Assembly: GCF_009600605.1 (NCBI RefSeq)
Contig: NZ_VWNA01000001.1
Location: forward strand, 434,001-498,000
Origin: Segnochrobactrum spirostomi
Lineage (GTDB): Bacteria; Pseudomonadota; Alphaproteobacteria; Rhizobiales; Segnochrobactraceae
Direction of reading: 5' to 3'
DNA: 64,000 nucleotides
Made by a program: the position numbers and the translations under genes
Shown here: positions 27,351 to 36,497 of the stretch, one piece after another
Numbering within the stretch: the stretch's first letter is position 1
How the letters are laid out: each line of letters begins with the position of its first letter
Notes under the pieces: model-generated
Databases searched by the model: none
The model's input: the letters and a program-made list of their open reading frames with translations, nothing else
Told to the model about the DNA's origin: nothing

Positions 27351-28892
27351 TCAATCGAGCGGAAGCCAGCGGAAGCCGTCGCGCGCAAGCAGCGCGTCGG
27401 CACTCGCCGGGCCGGCGGAGCCGGCGTCATAGGTGTCGACGTCGCCGAGGCCGGAGGCCCAGCCGTCGAGCATCGGCTGCACCGCCGCCCAGCCCGCCTC
27501 GACATTGTCGGCGCGCTGGAACAGCGTGTTGTCACCGATCAGGCAGTCGTAGATCAGCGTCTCGTAGCCGGTGCTCGGCTCGGTCCGGAAATAGTCCGAA
27601 TAGCGGAAATCCATGTCGACGTCGGACAGCGTGACGCGGCGCCCGGGCACCTTCGCGGCGAAGCGCAGCGAGACGCCCTCGTTCGGCTGAATGCGGAACA
27701 CCATCACGTTGGGCTTCAACTCGCCCCGCGCATCGCGGAACAGCACCGCAGGCGCCCGCTTGAACTGGATCGCGATCTCGGTGCTCCGCGTCGTCATCGC
27801 CTTGCCGGTGCGGACATAGAACGGCACGCCCGACCAGCGCCAATTGTCGATGAGGAACTTCATCGCGACATAGGTTTCGGTCTTGCTCGCCGGATCGACG
27901 TTCGGGTCGGAGCGGTAGGCGTCGACCTTGCGGCCCTGCACGCTGCCCGCGCCATATTGCGCGCGCACGGCGTTGGCGACCGCCTCCTCGGGCGTATAGC
28001 GCCGGATCGCCTCGATCACCTTCGCCTTCTCAGTGCGAATCGGGTCGGCATCGAAGGAGTTCGGCGCCTCCATCGCCATCATGGCGAGGAGCTGGAACAT
28101 GTGGTTCGGCACCATGTCGCGCAGCGCGCCGGTCGCGTCGTAGAACTTGCCGCGCGCCTCGACGGTGACGGCTTCCGCCGCCGTGATCTGCACGTGCTCG
28201 ATGTGCTCGCGGTTCCACAAGGGCTCGAACAAGCCGTTGGCGAAACGCAGCACCATGATGTTCTGGACCGTCTCCTTGCCCAGAAAATGGTCCATCCGAT
28301 AGAGCTGGTGTTCCTCGGCGACGCGCAGGAGCCGCGCATTGAGCGCACGGGCGGACTCGAGATCGGTGCCGAACGGCTTCTCGATGATGACGCGCCGCCA
28401 GTTGTCCGCGCTTTCGTCGAGCAGGCCCGCGGCATGGAGCTGTTCGGTGATCGGGCCGAAGAAGCGCGGCGACGTCGCATAATAGAAAACGACTTTGTGG
28501 GAGCTCACCGCCGACAGCCGCTCGATCGCCTTTCCGATCGCCTCGTAGGTCGCGGGACTGCCGAAATCGCCCGAAAGATAATGGATGCGCTCGGCGAGCC
28601 AGGGCCACGCGGTGCCCTCGGCAACCTTGCCTTCCGCGCCCGGGGCGACGGCAATGGTGCGCAGCGCGTCGTCGAGATGGCTGCGAAAGCCGGCATCGTC
28701 ATGCTCGACCGCATCGACGCCGAGGACACGGAAGCCCGGGTCGAGCAGGCCCTCGTTGGTGAGGTTGCACAGCGCCGGCATGAGGAGGCGCTTCGTGAGG
28801 TCGCCGGAGGCGCCGAAGATGACGAGGGTGCAGGGCGGCGCGGGGGCCGCTCCTGCGGGGGCGGCGGCGTTCGCTTGCGCGGCTTCGGTCAT
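27351..28892 (-). CDS. zwf: glucose-6-phosphate 1-dehydrogenase
   Basis: 513 residues. Oxidises glucose 6-phosphate to 6-phosphogluconolactone, producing NADPH (or NADH). N-terminal nucleotide-binding VIFGASGDLTKRLLMPAL, substrate-binding RMDHFLGKETVQN (catalytic His in the family's DH-LGK motif), and typical VVIEKPFGTD and PNEG segments. An Ala-rich 15-residue N-terminus precedes the conserved part. The ATG at 28892 is preceded by GCGAGGA. Linked with a HAD phosphatase downstream. Its NADPH could support Dmm, FolD-linked and biosynthetic needs of methylotrophic growth (inference). Confidence 0.95.
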   Translation of the reverse strand: MTEAAQANAAAPAGAAPAPPCTLVIFGASGDLTKRLLMPALCNLTNEGLLDPGFRVLGVDAVEHDDAGFRSHLDDALRTIAVAPGAEGKVAEGTAWPWLAERIHYLSGDFGSPATYEAIGKAIERLSAVSSHKVVFYYATSPRFFGPITEQLHAAGLLDESADNWRRVIIEKPFGTDLESARALNARLLRVAEEHQLYRMDHFLGKETVQNIMVLRFANGLFEPLWNREHIEHVQITAAEAVTVEARGKFYDATGALRDMVPNHMFQLLAMMAMEAPNSFDADPIRTEKAKVIEAIRRYTPEEAVANAVRAQYGAGSVQGRKVDAYRSDPNVDPASKTETYVAMKFLIDNWRWSGVPFYVRTGKAMTTRSTEIAIQFKRAPAVLFRDARGELKPNVMVFRIQPNEGVSLRFAAKVPGRRVTLSDVDMDFRYSDYFRTEPSTGYETLIYDCLIGDNTLFQRADNVEAGWAAVQPMLDGWASGLGDVDTYDAGSAGPASADALLARDGFRWLPLD

Positions 28893-29203
28893 ATCGTCAT
28901 CCTCGCCCGTTTCCCGTGTCCTGGGGCGCACTTAATCGCACGTCCCTTGCTCGTCCCTTGCGCGCCGACCTTATCGCCGGCCGGCAGGTCCGTCACGGGT
29001 GTTGCCGTGGGTGCGCGCGCCTTTCCCTCAATGCCACCGCTTCGCGACAATCAGGCAACGGTGGGCACATTATGTACCTCGCTCGTCGGGTCACAAAACG
29101 CCGCGCGCAATATGCCGCCATCTACCCACGCAGATCGCATTGCCAACACAGCATGAAGAAGCAATAATGATTCTGGATACTCTATTCCGCCAGGAATAAT
29201 AGG
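28893..29203. other. zwf upstream region and edge of an AT-rich island
   Basis: Base composition changes near 29050 from strongly GC-rich to AT-rich, marking the left edge of a segment of foreign character. No gene, tRNA or clear repeat could be identified at the junction. Confidence 0.4.
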
Positions 29204-30163
29204 ATGAATACAATACTACGCAAGCTCGCTCAAGAAGTGGAAATTGACCACTTGCTGTCTGAAGAATTCGCGTGCGATCCGGGTTTTCTTCCAAGATTCC
29301 TTGCGGCATGTGACATTCCTGCACCGACCGCAGAGGTGATAGACGTAGTACCCGAGCCAGTACTGGGAGGGTTAGGGTATGGGGACCTGCTCGTATTATA
29401 TAAAACTAGCGATGATACTTCTCGTCCAAGCTCAATTTTGATTGAGAACAAGATAAATTCGGCACCAGGAAATCGGCAGGCCGCTCGATATCAAGAATAC
29501 GCCAATATTCAAACCGCTTCAAATTGGCATTATTGCAGAATAATATTAGTCGCGCCTCAAAATTACATTGGGGAACGCTCGGAGTTTGACGCCTTTATAT
29601 CCTATGAATCCATAATGCGCATCATGGAGAACGCATCGGAGTCTCGGCTACTCTATAGACGAGCCATACTACAAAGAGCAATTATTAAACAATCAACGTC
29701 GGGTGTCGGCATTCCTGATCAAGATATGCTTCAACTTAGACGGGATTATCATTCATTTTTTGACATCAGAGGAATATACTATGCGAACAAATTCAATATT
29801 GAACGCCTCAAAGGCGCGTATGCAGCAGGAGAATCATGGAACTACTTTTACATCCCAGGCATCGAGGATGCCTATATTCGTCATCGTCTTTGGACAACGA
29901 TAGCGGACAAGGTCGGAAAGATTGATTTCATAATAAGAAGACCGATAGAAGAAGTTACGCTTCTCATATCAGGCAATCCGTATCCTTCGTCCACGCTAGA
30001 GACATATGGGAATTACGAAACAAAAATATGCGTAGATGTGCCCGAGATGCGTCAAAAGGATGGATTCAATCAAGCTGTCGCAGAAATAGTATTCTCTCAC
30101 ATCGATAGAATGATTTCCTGGTACAAGGAAATGATAATCAATACGCCAGTTCGCCTAGAATGA
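29204..30163 (+). CDS. PD-(D/E)XK nuclease superfamily protein on an AT-rich island
   Basis: 319 residues. The N-terminal part holds a PD-(D/E)XK-type core: Glu20/21 in a first helix, Asp61 in GYGDLLVLY, Glu81-Asn-Lys83 in ILIENKINS, then Gln92 in NRQAARYQEYA, as in the PDDEXK_4 type families. The C-terminal 170 residues (LRRDYHSFFDIRGIYYANKF and on) are unrecognised. Codon use is AT-rich and very unlike the neighbours. The ATG follows AGGAATAATAGG. It lies alone between zwf and mgdD, on the opposite strand to both. A defence or DNA-repair role is a guess from the fold and the foreign composition; no partner gene is adjacent. Confidence 0.7.
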   Translation: MNTILRKLAQEVEIDHLLSEEFACDPGFLPRFLAACDIPAPTAEVIDVVPEPVLGGLGYGDLLVLYKTSDDTSRPSSILIENKINSAPGNRQAARYQEYANIQTASNWHYCRIILVAPQNYIGERSEFDAFISYESIMRIMENASESRLLYRRAILQRAIIKQSTSGVGIPDQDMLQLRRDYHSFFDIRGIYYANKFNIERLKGAYAAGESWNYFYIPGIEDAYIRHRLWTTIADKVGKIDFIIRRPIEEVTLLISGNPYPSSTLETYGNYETKICVDVPEMRQKDGFNQAVAEIVFSHIDRMISWYKEMIINTPVRLE

Positions 30164-30177
30164 GCTGACATAACTCA

Positions 30178-30774
30178 TCATTGTAACTCCACTCCCACTT
30201 CCGCGCCGCTCGTCACCACGAGGCGCAGGAAGGCGTTCGCCATGGAGCGGGCGACGGCGAAGCGCACGCCGTCGCCGTGGCGCCAGAGCGTGGCGCCGAT
30301 CAGGGCGAGCGAGGTCGTCGCCGCCGCATCCGCGCCGAACACGGACGGATGGAGATCGACGGGCACGAATTTCGGCAGAACGGTCTCGAGCGCCGGCCCG
30401 GAAAGATCGAACAGAGCGAGCGCATCGCTCTGATCGGTCAGCGCGCAGGTGCCGCCGAGGACCGTGGCGAGGCGGGCGGCGAGCGCGGCGGGCTCGGTCG
30501 ACTCGGCCACGGCGAGCCAGCGGCCAGGCGCGGTGCCGATCAGAATGAGACCGCTGCCGGCGACGTGACGCGGGCCGGCGGGCAGGAAGGCACCGAGCGC
30601 CGCCGCCGCGGCGGGCGGGATCTCCCCCGCCTTCGGCCGGGCGACGATCAAGACGATCGCGACGACGTCGACCGGGCGGACGACGAGGCCCGGCGTGCCG
30701 TCGCGCCTGCCGTGGAGACCGGCCGGCACCGGCCGGCTCGGCGAGAGATGAGCGAGAGGATCGTTCTCAGCCAC
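30178..30774 (-). CDS. mgdD: N-methylglutamate dehydrogenase subunit D (sarcosine oxidase gamma-like)
   Basis: 198 residues from a GTG with GGGGAG upstream. Matches the SoxG/gamma layout: GSGLILIGTAPGRWLAVAE, FDLSGPALETVLPKFVPVDLHP, ATTSLALIGATLWR and VARSMANAFLRLV near the end. It is a small non-catalytic subunit that interacts with the folate-binding part of the alpha chain. It overlaps the 3' end of mgdC by 8 bp. Assigned to N-methylglutamate dehydrogenase rather than sarcosine oxidase because mgsABC and gmaS are in the same island; sequence alone cannot separate the two. Confidence 0.8.
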   Translation of the reverse strand: MAENDPLAHLSPSRPVPAGLHGRRDGTPGLVVRPVDVVAIVLIVARPKAGEIPPAAAAALGAFLPAGPRHVAGSGLILIGTAPGRWLAVAESTEPAALAARLATVLGGTCALTDQSDALALFDLSGPALETVLPKFVPVDLHPSVFGADAAATTSLALIGATLWRHGDGVRFAVARSMANAFLRLVVTSGAEVGVELQ

Positions 30775-33730
30775 GCAAGCGCTCCCCGTCCGGATCGTAG
30801 AAGGCCGGCGCACACACCTCGACCTCGACATCGCCGCCGCGCACCGGATCGTAGGCGCGCACGCGTTCGCCGATCCGCTGCGGCCCGTTCACCAGCAGCC
30901 CGAGGCCGATCCAATGCTTCAGCATCGGCGAATAGGCGACCGACGTCATGAAGCCCTCGTCGTTGTCGACGATCGCGGAACGGCCGACCCGCAGGAAATG
31001 CGCCCCGGCGCGCAGCCGCGCGCTGCGATCGACCGGCTTGAAGCCGACGAAGCTCGGCCGCGCCGGATCGACGAGGCCCGGCCGCCCGGCCATGACGCGG
31101 CCGATATAATCCTTCTTGGTCGAGGCCATGCGGCCGAGGCCGAGATCGCGGGCCGTGGTCTGGCCGTTGAGCTCGTTACCCGAGACGTGGCCCTTCTCGA
31201 TGCGCATGATGCCGAGCGCCTCGGTGCCGTAGGGCGTGATGCCGAACGGACGGCCGGCTTCCATCAGCGCCTCGGCGAGCGCCGCGCCGCGGCGCGCCGG
31301 CACGGCGATCTCGTAACCGAGTTCGCCGGAGAACGAGACGCGGAACACGCGGGCCGGAACGCCGCCCATCACCGTGCCTTCGACGGCACCCATATAGGGC
31401 AGCGCGGCGTTCGAGACGTCGAGCGGGGCATCGACCACCGCCGAAAGCACCTCGCGCGCCCGCGGCCCGCAGAGCGAAAGCTGCGCCCATTGTTCCGAGA
31501 TGGAGGCGATCTCGACGTCGAGATCGGGCCACAGCACCTGAAGGCAGAATTCGAGGTGCTGATAGACCTTCGCCGCGTTCGCGGTGGTGGTGGTCATCAC
31601 CCAATGGTCGGGGCCGAGCCGCGCGGTGGTGCCGTCGTCCATGACGAGGCCGTCCTCGCGCAGCATGACGCCGTAGCGCGCCTTGCCGATGGGAAGCGTC
31701 GAGAAGGTGTTGATGTAGACGCGGTCGAGGAAGGTGCCGACATCGGCGCCCTGGAGATCGATCTTGCCGAAGGTCGACACGTCGATCAGGCCGGCGCCGG
31801 AGCGCGCCGCCTCGACCTCGCGGGTCGCGGTGGCGAGCCAATCGGCCTCGCCGGGGCGCGGGAAATATTGCGCCCGGAGCCACAGCCCGGTCTCGACGAA
31901 CACCGCGCCGTGGCGCTCCGCCCAGGCATGGGTCGGCGTCAGGCGGGTCGGACGGAAATCCTTGCCGCGATGGTGGCCGGCGAGCGCGCCGATCGAAACC
32001 GGCGTGTAGGGCGGCCGGAAGATCGTCGTCCCCGTCTCCGGGATGCCGCGCCCGGTCAGCGCCGCCATGATGGCGAGACCGGTGACGTTCGAGGTCTTGC
32101 CCTGGTCGGTCGCCATGCCGAGGGTGGTGTAGCGCTTCAGATGCTCGACCGAGCGGAAGCCCTCGCGATGGGCGATCGCGATGTCCTTGGCCGTGACGTC
32201 GTTCTGGGCATCGACGAAAGCGGCACCGCGGGACTTCTCGACGTGCCAGAACGGCTCGATGCCGAAGCCGCCGTCCTCGGCCCGCGGCACCCAGGGCGCG
32301 GCCGCGGCGAAGCCGAGATCGGCGACCGCCGCCCGCCCCTTCTCGGCGCCGTCGACGAGGCACGAGGCGAGGCCGAACACGCCCGCCGCCGCACCGGCGA
32401 CCGTCAGCCCCGGCGGCGTCTTGCCCGGCACGAAGGCGGCGATCTCCGCGTTCCACACCGGCCTGCCGCCATGGTGGCAGGTGAGATGGACGCTCGGGCT
32501 CGCGCCGCCGGAGACGGCGAGGCCGTCGGCGGCGATCCGCTCGGCCTTGCCGTCGGCGGCGATCTCGATCTCCGAGAGGGTCTTGCCGTGGGTCGCGAGG
32601 ATGGCGCCGCCGAGGAGGGTGCGCAGGCCAAGCACCCGCGCCCGCTCGGCGAGCACCGGGGCGACCGAGCGGCGGACATCGACGATCGCGGCGACCTCGA
32701 TGCCGGCCTGCGCCGCATCGAAGGCGGCGTCCCAGGCGCCGTCGTTGTTGGCGAACACGACGAGCCGCTTCGCCGGCGCAACGGCATAGCGGTTCACGTA
32801 GGTCTGGAAGCCCGCCGCCGACATCACGCCCGGGCGGTCGTTGCCGCCGAACACGATCGGCCGGTCGAGCGCGCCGGCGGCGAGCACGGCACGCTTTGCG
32901 ACGATCCGCCAGAGGCGCTGGCGCGGCGCGAACGGGGCGGGCGTCGCGAGATGGTCGCCGACGCGCTCGAGCGCGCCGTAGGTGCCGCTGTCATAGACGC
33001 CGAACACCGTGGTCCGGTCCATGATCCGCACGTCCGGCAAGCTCTCGAGCTCGGCGCGGATGCGATCGGCGAAGGCGTGACCCGGCTGGTCGTCGACAGT
33101 GCGGCGCTCGGCGTTGAGCCGGCCGCCCAAGCGGAAATCCTCGTCGGCGAGGATGACGCGGGCGCCCGCGCGGGCCGCGGTCAGCGCCGCCATCAGGCCG
33201 GCCGGACCGGCGCCGACGACGAACACGTCGCAAAACGCCGTCGCCTTCTCGTAATGGTCGGGGTCGGGTACGGCGCTCGCGCGGCCGAGGCCGGCGGCGC
33301 GGCGGATCACCGGCTCGTAGAGCTTCTCCCAGGCCTTCGCCGGCCACATGAAGGTCTTGTAGTAGAAGCCGGCGCCGAGGAAGGGTGCGCCGAGCCGGTT
33401 CACCGCCATCACGTCGAAGGCGAGCGAGGGCCAGCGGTTCTGGCTCGCGGCCACGAGCCCATCGTGGAGCTCAACCACCGTCGCCCGGGTGTTCGGCTCG
33501 CACCGGGCACCGTCGCGCAGTTCGACGAGGGCGTTCGGCTCCTCAGGGCCCGCGGACGCGATGCCACGCGGGCGATGATATTTGAACGAGCGACCGACGA
33601 GCTTGACGCCGTTCGCAAGAAGGGCGGAGGCGAGCGTGTCGCCCGCCGCGCCCGACAGCGGGCGGCCGTCGAAGGTGAAGCGGATCGGGCGGGCGCGGTC
33701 GACCAGACCGCCGGTCGGCAGACGGCTCAT
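30767..33730 (-). CDS. mgdC: N-methylglutamate dehydrogenase subunit C (sarcosine oxidase alpha-like, GcvT C-terminus)
   Basis: 987 residues. Domains in order: SoxA-type N-terminal Fer2-like domain (RFTFDGRPLSGAAGDTLASALLANG); dinucleotide-binding domain with VVGAGPAGLMAALTAARAGARVIL near residue 170; a middle NAD-related region; and a GcvT-like tetrahydrofolate domain from about residue 600 to the end (LIDVSTFGKIDLQGADVGTFLDRVY, RVSFSGELGYEIAVP). In heterotetrameric enzymes of this type the methyl carbon leaves as formaldehyde in an internal cavity and is captured by tetrahydrofolate here. mgdB stop and mgdC start overlap as ATGA. Confidence 0.87.
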   Translation of the reverse strand: MSRLPTGGLVDRARPIRFTFDGRPLSGAAGDTLASALLANGVKLVGRSFKYHRPRGIASAGPEEPNALVELRDGARCEPNTRATVVELHDGLVAASQNRWPSLAFDVMAVNRLGAPFLGAGFYYKTFMWPAKAWEKLYEPVIRRAAGLGRASAVPDPDHYEKATAFCDVFVVGAGPAGLMAALTAARAGARVILADEDFRLGGRLNAERRTVDDQPGHAFADRIRAELESLPDVRIMDRTTVFGVYDSGTYGALERVGDHLATPAPFAPRQRLWRIVAKRAVLAAGALDRPIVFGGNDRPGVMSAAGFQTYVNRYAVAPAKRLVVFANNDGAWDAAFDAAQAGIEVAAIVDVRRSVAPVLAERARVLGLRTLLGGAILATHGKTLSEIEIAADGKAERIAADGLAVSGGASPSVHLTCHHGGRPVWNAEIAAFVPGKTPPGLTVAGAAAGVFGLASCLVDGAEKGRAAVADLGFAAAAPWVPRAEDGGFGIEPFWHVEKSRGAAFVDAQNDVTAKDIAIAHREGFRSVEHLKRYTTLGMATDQGKTSNVTGLAIMAALTGRGIPETGTTIFRPPYTPVSIGALAGHHRGKDFRPTRLTPTHAWAERHGAVFVETGLWLRAQYFPRPGEADWLATATREVEAARSGAGLIDVSTFGKIDLQGADVGTFLDRVYINTFSTLPIGKARYGVMLREDGLVMDDGTTARLGPDHWVMTTTTANAAKVYQHLEFCLQVLWPDLDVEIASISEQWAQLSLCGPRAREVLSAVVDAPLDVSNAALPYMGAVEGTVMGGVPARVFRVSFSGELGYEIAVPARRGAALAEALMEAGRPFGITPYGTEALGIMRIEKGHVSGNELNGQTTARDLGLGRMASTKKDYIGRVMAGRPGLVDPARPSFVGFKPVDRSARLRAGAHFLRVGRSAIVDNDEGFMTSVAYSPMLKHWIGLGLLVNGPQRIGERVRAYDPVRGGDVEVEVCAPAFYDPDGERLRG

Positions 33731-34035
33731 CGCGCGCCCTCCCCGCTCGAATCCGCCGCGATCTCGCTCTCAACCTCAGCTGCCGAGGCGAACGTCGCGC
33801 CGGCGATGGCGTGGGTCAGCGTGTTGCGCTCGACGACGAGCCAGCGCCGGCAGCCGGACGCATGGTACCAGAGTTCGCGGTGCGGGCCGGCCGGGTTGTC
33901 GCGCAGGTAGGCGTAGTCGAAGAACAGGTCTTCGGCGTTCGCCGCCGCCGGGTCGGGACGCTTCGGACCGGCATCGCCGAGATAGGCGAATTCGTGGGCG
34001 TCGCGGGGGCCGCAAAAGGGACAGGGAATGCGCAT
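33727..34035 (-). CDS. mgdB: N-methylglutamate dehydrogenase subunit B (sarcosine oxidase delta-like)
   Basis: 102 residues. Zinc-binding small subunit: Cys5 and Cys8 (CPFC), His14 (RDAHEF), His58 and Cys62 (YHASGCRRW), all conserved in SoxD. The segment DYAYLRDNPAGPHRELWYHASGC is the family core. ATGA overlaps at both ends tie it to mgdA and mgdC by translational coupling. Confidence 0.87.
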   Translation of the reverse strand: MRIPCPFCGPRDAHEFAYLGDAGPKRPDPAAANAEDLFFDYAYLRDNPAGPHRELWYHASGCRRWLVVERNTLTHAIAGATFASAAEVESEIAADSSGEGAR

Positions 34036-35285
34036 CAGTGCAGATTCGGCTGCGCGCCGACCCCCTTCTCGTCGATCAGATGGCCGGTGCGGAAGCGGTC
34101 GAGCCGCATCGCCGCGTTGTGGGCGTGGGGTTCGTCCTTGGCGATGGTCCAGGCGAAGCACCAGCCGGAGGCCGGGGTCGCCTTGAAGCCGCCATAGCAC
34201 CAGCCGGCATTGAGATAGAGGCCCGGAAGCGGCGTCCGGTCGATGATCGGCGAGCCGTCCATCGACATGTCCATGATGCCGGCCCAATGGCGCAGCAGGC
34301 GCAGCCGGCCGATCATCGGCATCACCGCCATGCCGCCCTCGCAGACATCCTCGATGACCGGAAGGTTGCCGCGCTGGGCATAGGAATTGTAGCCGTCGAT
34401 GTCGCCGCCGAAGACGAGGCCGCCCTTGTCGGACTGGCTGATGTAGAAGTGGCCGGCGCCGAAGGTGATGACGCCGGGAATGAGCGGCTTCAGCCCCTCG
34501 GAGACGAACGCCTGGAGGACATGGCTCTCGATCGGCAGGCGCAGACCCGCCTTGCCCGCGACCCGCGTCGTGTTGCCGGCGACCGCGAGCCCGACCTTGC
34601 CGGCACGGATCGCGCCGCGCGTCGTCTCGACACCGACGATACGCTCGCCCTCGCGGACGAAACCGGTCACCTCGGCGTTCTCGATGATGTCGACGCCGAG
34701 CCGATCGGCGCCGCGGGCATAGCCCCACACCACGGCGTCGTGGCGGGCGGTGCCGCCGCGCCGTTGTAGAAGGCCGCCCTGAATGGGGAAGCGGGCATTG
34801 TCGAAATCGAGGAACGGCGCGATCGCCCGCACGCCCTCGCGGTCGAGGAGTTCGGAATCGACGCCGTGGAGGCGCATGGCATTGCCGCGCCGGGCGTAGG
34901 CGTCACGCTGGGCGTCCGAATGGCAGAGGTTCAAGACGCCGCGCTGGCTCACCATCGCGTTGTAGTTCAGGTCCTGCTCCAGGCCTTCCCAGAGCTTCAT
35001 GGACCATTCGTAGAAGCCTTCGTTGCCCGGCAGCAGATAATTCGAGCGGATGATCGTGGTGTTGCGCCCCGCATTGCCGGAGCCGATCCAGCCCTTTTCG
35101 ATCACCGCGACGTTGCGGATGCCGTGTTCCTTGGCGAGATAATAGGCGGCGGCGAGACCATGACCGCCGCCGCCGACGATCACCACGTCATAAGCGGGCT
35201 TGGGTTCGGCGGCGCGCCACTGGCGCGTCCAGCCCTTCTGGCCGCTCAGCCCGTTCGCGAGAATGGAGAGAAAGGAATAGCGCAT
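34035..35285 (-). CDS. mgdA: N-methylglutamate dehydrogenase subunit A (sarcosine oxidase beta-like)
   Basis: 416 residues. Catalytic flavin subunit: FAD motif VVIVGGGGHGLAAAYYLAKEHG (residues 35-55), GSGNAGRNTTIIRSNY, and a TARHDAV segment with His182, the likely covalent FMN attachment site by analogy with SoxB. It oxidises N-methylglutamate to glutamate with loss of the methyl group as formaldehyde or methylene-tetrahydrofolate. First gene of mgdABCD; the 131-bp region shared with the divergent regulator at 35417 should hold its promoter. Confidence 0.87.
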   Translation of the reverse strand: MRYSFLSILANGLSGQKGWTRQWRAAEPKPAYDVVIVGGGGHGLAAAYYLAKEHGIRNVAVIEKGWIGSGNAGRNTTIIRSNYLLPGNEGFYEWSMKLWEGLEQDLNYNAMVSQRGVLNLCHSDAQRDAYARRGNAMRLHGVDSELLDREGVRAIAPFLDFDNARFPIQGGLLQRRGGTARHDAVVWGYARGADRLGVDIIENAEVTGFVREGERIVGVETTRGAIRAGKVGLAVAGNTTRVAGKAGLRLPIESHVLQAFVSEGLKPLIPGVITFGAGHFYISQSDKGGLVFGGDIDGYNSYAQRGNLPVIEDVCEGGMAVMPMIGRLRLLRHWAGIMDMSMDGSPIIDRTPLPGLYLNAGWCYGGFKATPASGWCFAWTIAKDEPHAHNAAMRLDRFRTGHLIDEKGVGAQPNLH

Positions 35286-35416
35286 CGCTGGTTCCGAGGC
35301 GCGGCGAGGGAGGCGCCGCATCTCCCCTATGGTTGGACCCGTCCGGCCCCGCTATCATGCCTCAGAACGACATTTGCATGCCTATGAGCGTCATGATGGA
35401 ACGGCGGAGGGAGGCC

Positions 35417-36453
35417 ATGACGGGCGAGCGGATGCGGGGAGCGGAGGGAGGCAGGCGGGATGCGGTTGCCTCGGAGTTGCCCCCCATTTTCGCGCCGCCC
35501 TCCTCCCCGCCCCGCACGATCGGCTTCCTGCTGCTGCCGGGCTTTCCGCTGATGTCCTATGCGTCGGCGGTCGAACCGCTGCGCGGCGCCAACCACCTCT
35601 CCGAGCGCACGCTCTATCGATGGTGTCACGTCGCGATCGACGGCGCGCCGATCGAGGCCTCGAACGGGATTCGGATCGCACCCGACGCCAAGGTCGGCGA
35701 CGCGGTTGCGCTCGATGCGCTGTTCGTCTGCGCCGGCGGCAATCCGGCGCTATTTCGCGACCGCAAGACGTTCGCCTGGCTGCGCCGCCTCGCCCGCGAC
35801 GGCCTACCCCTGATCGCCGGCATGTCCGGCGGACCGTTCGTGCTCGCCCGCGCCGGCCTGCTCGCGGGCGGCGCTGCACGCTCCACTGGGAGCACATTCC
35901 GGCCTTCGTGGAGGATTTCCCCGATCTCAAGGTGCGCCGCACCCTCTATGAGATCGACGGCGACCGCGTCACCTGCGCCGGCGGCATCGCCGCGCTCGAC
36001 ATGATGCTCGCGCTGATCGCCCGCGACCACGGCGCCACCCTCGCCCTCGCCGTCAGCGAATGGTTCCTGCGCACCCAGGAGCGGCCGGCGAGCGATGCCC
36101 AACGCCTCAGCCCCGGGGAGCGGTTCGGCACCACCGACCGGCGCCTGATCGGTGTTCTGCAAACGATGGAACAGGCGATCGAAGAGCCGCGAACCCGCGA
36201 GGCGCTCGCCGCCGGGGCAGGCCTCTCGGTGCGCCAGCTCGAGCGGCTGTTCGCCGACCGGCTCGGCACCACGCTCCGGGATCATTATCTCGGCGTGCGG
36301 CTCGACCACGCCGCCGCCCTGGTGCGCCAAACCGCGATGAGCGTCGCCGAGATCGCGGTCGCCTGCGGCTTCGTCAGCGCGAGCCATTTCTCCCGCGCCT
36401 ACAAGGCCCGCCACGGCCGCGCGCCCGCCCTCGACCGGGACGGGCGCGTTTGA
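35417..36453 (+). pseudogene. GlxA/AraC-type transcription regulator, broken by a one-base frameshift
   Basis: Two frames make one regulator of about 345 residues. The first gives a DJ-1/PfpI-like (GATase1) domain: TIGFLLLPGFPLMSYASAVEPLRGAN to GGPFVLARAGLLAG. The second continues RRCTLHWEHIPAFVEDFPDL, then a C-terminal AraC double helix-turn-helix (LSVRQLERLFADRLGTTL, MSVAEIAVACGFVSASHFSRAYKARHG). Adding one G at the GGG of 35866-35868 joins them exactly (LAGRRCTLHWEH). Related regulators (GbdR, SouR, CdhR) control catabolism of betaine, sarcosine and carnitine, which fits divergent placement to mgdA. The start at ATG 35417 follows GGAGGGAGGCC. If the lesion is real, control of mgd is altered; it may equally be a sequencing error. 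Confidence 0.78.
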
Positions 36454-36497
36454 CGGTACAAATAAAAAAATATATATTTCATCAATTGAGAACCACA

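Noticed and set aside
30914-33910. A 998-codon plus-strand frame opposite mgdC
   Set aside because: Shadow of mgdC; no ribosome site, no domains, low-complexity Arg/Glu/Ala/Gly sequence.
30178-35285. Heterotetrameric sarcosine oxidase as the identity of the mgd block
   Set aside because: Subunit sequences alone fit both. N-methylglutamate dehydrogenase was preferred because mgsABC and gmaS are in the same island and the gene order beta-delta-alpha-gamma equals mgdABCD. Not fully excluded; a substrate assay would decide.
36454-36497. AT-run after the AraC-type regulator as an attachment site
   Set aside because: It is AT-rich at an island edge, but no matching direct repeat was found at the other edge near 38.19 kb.
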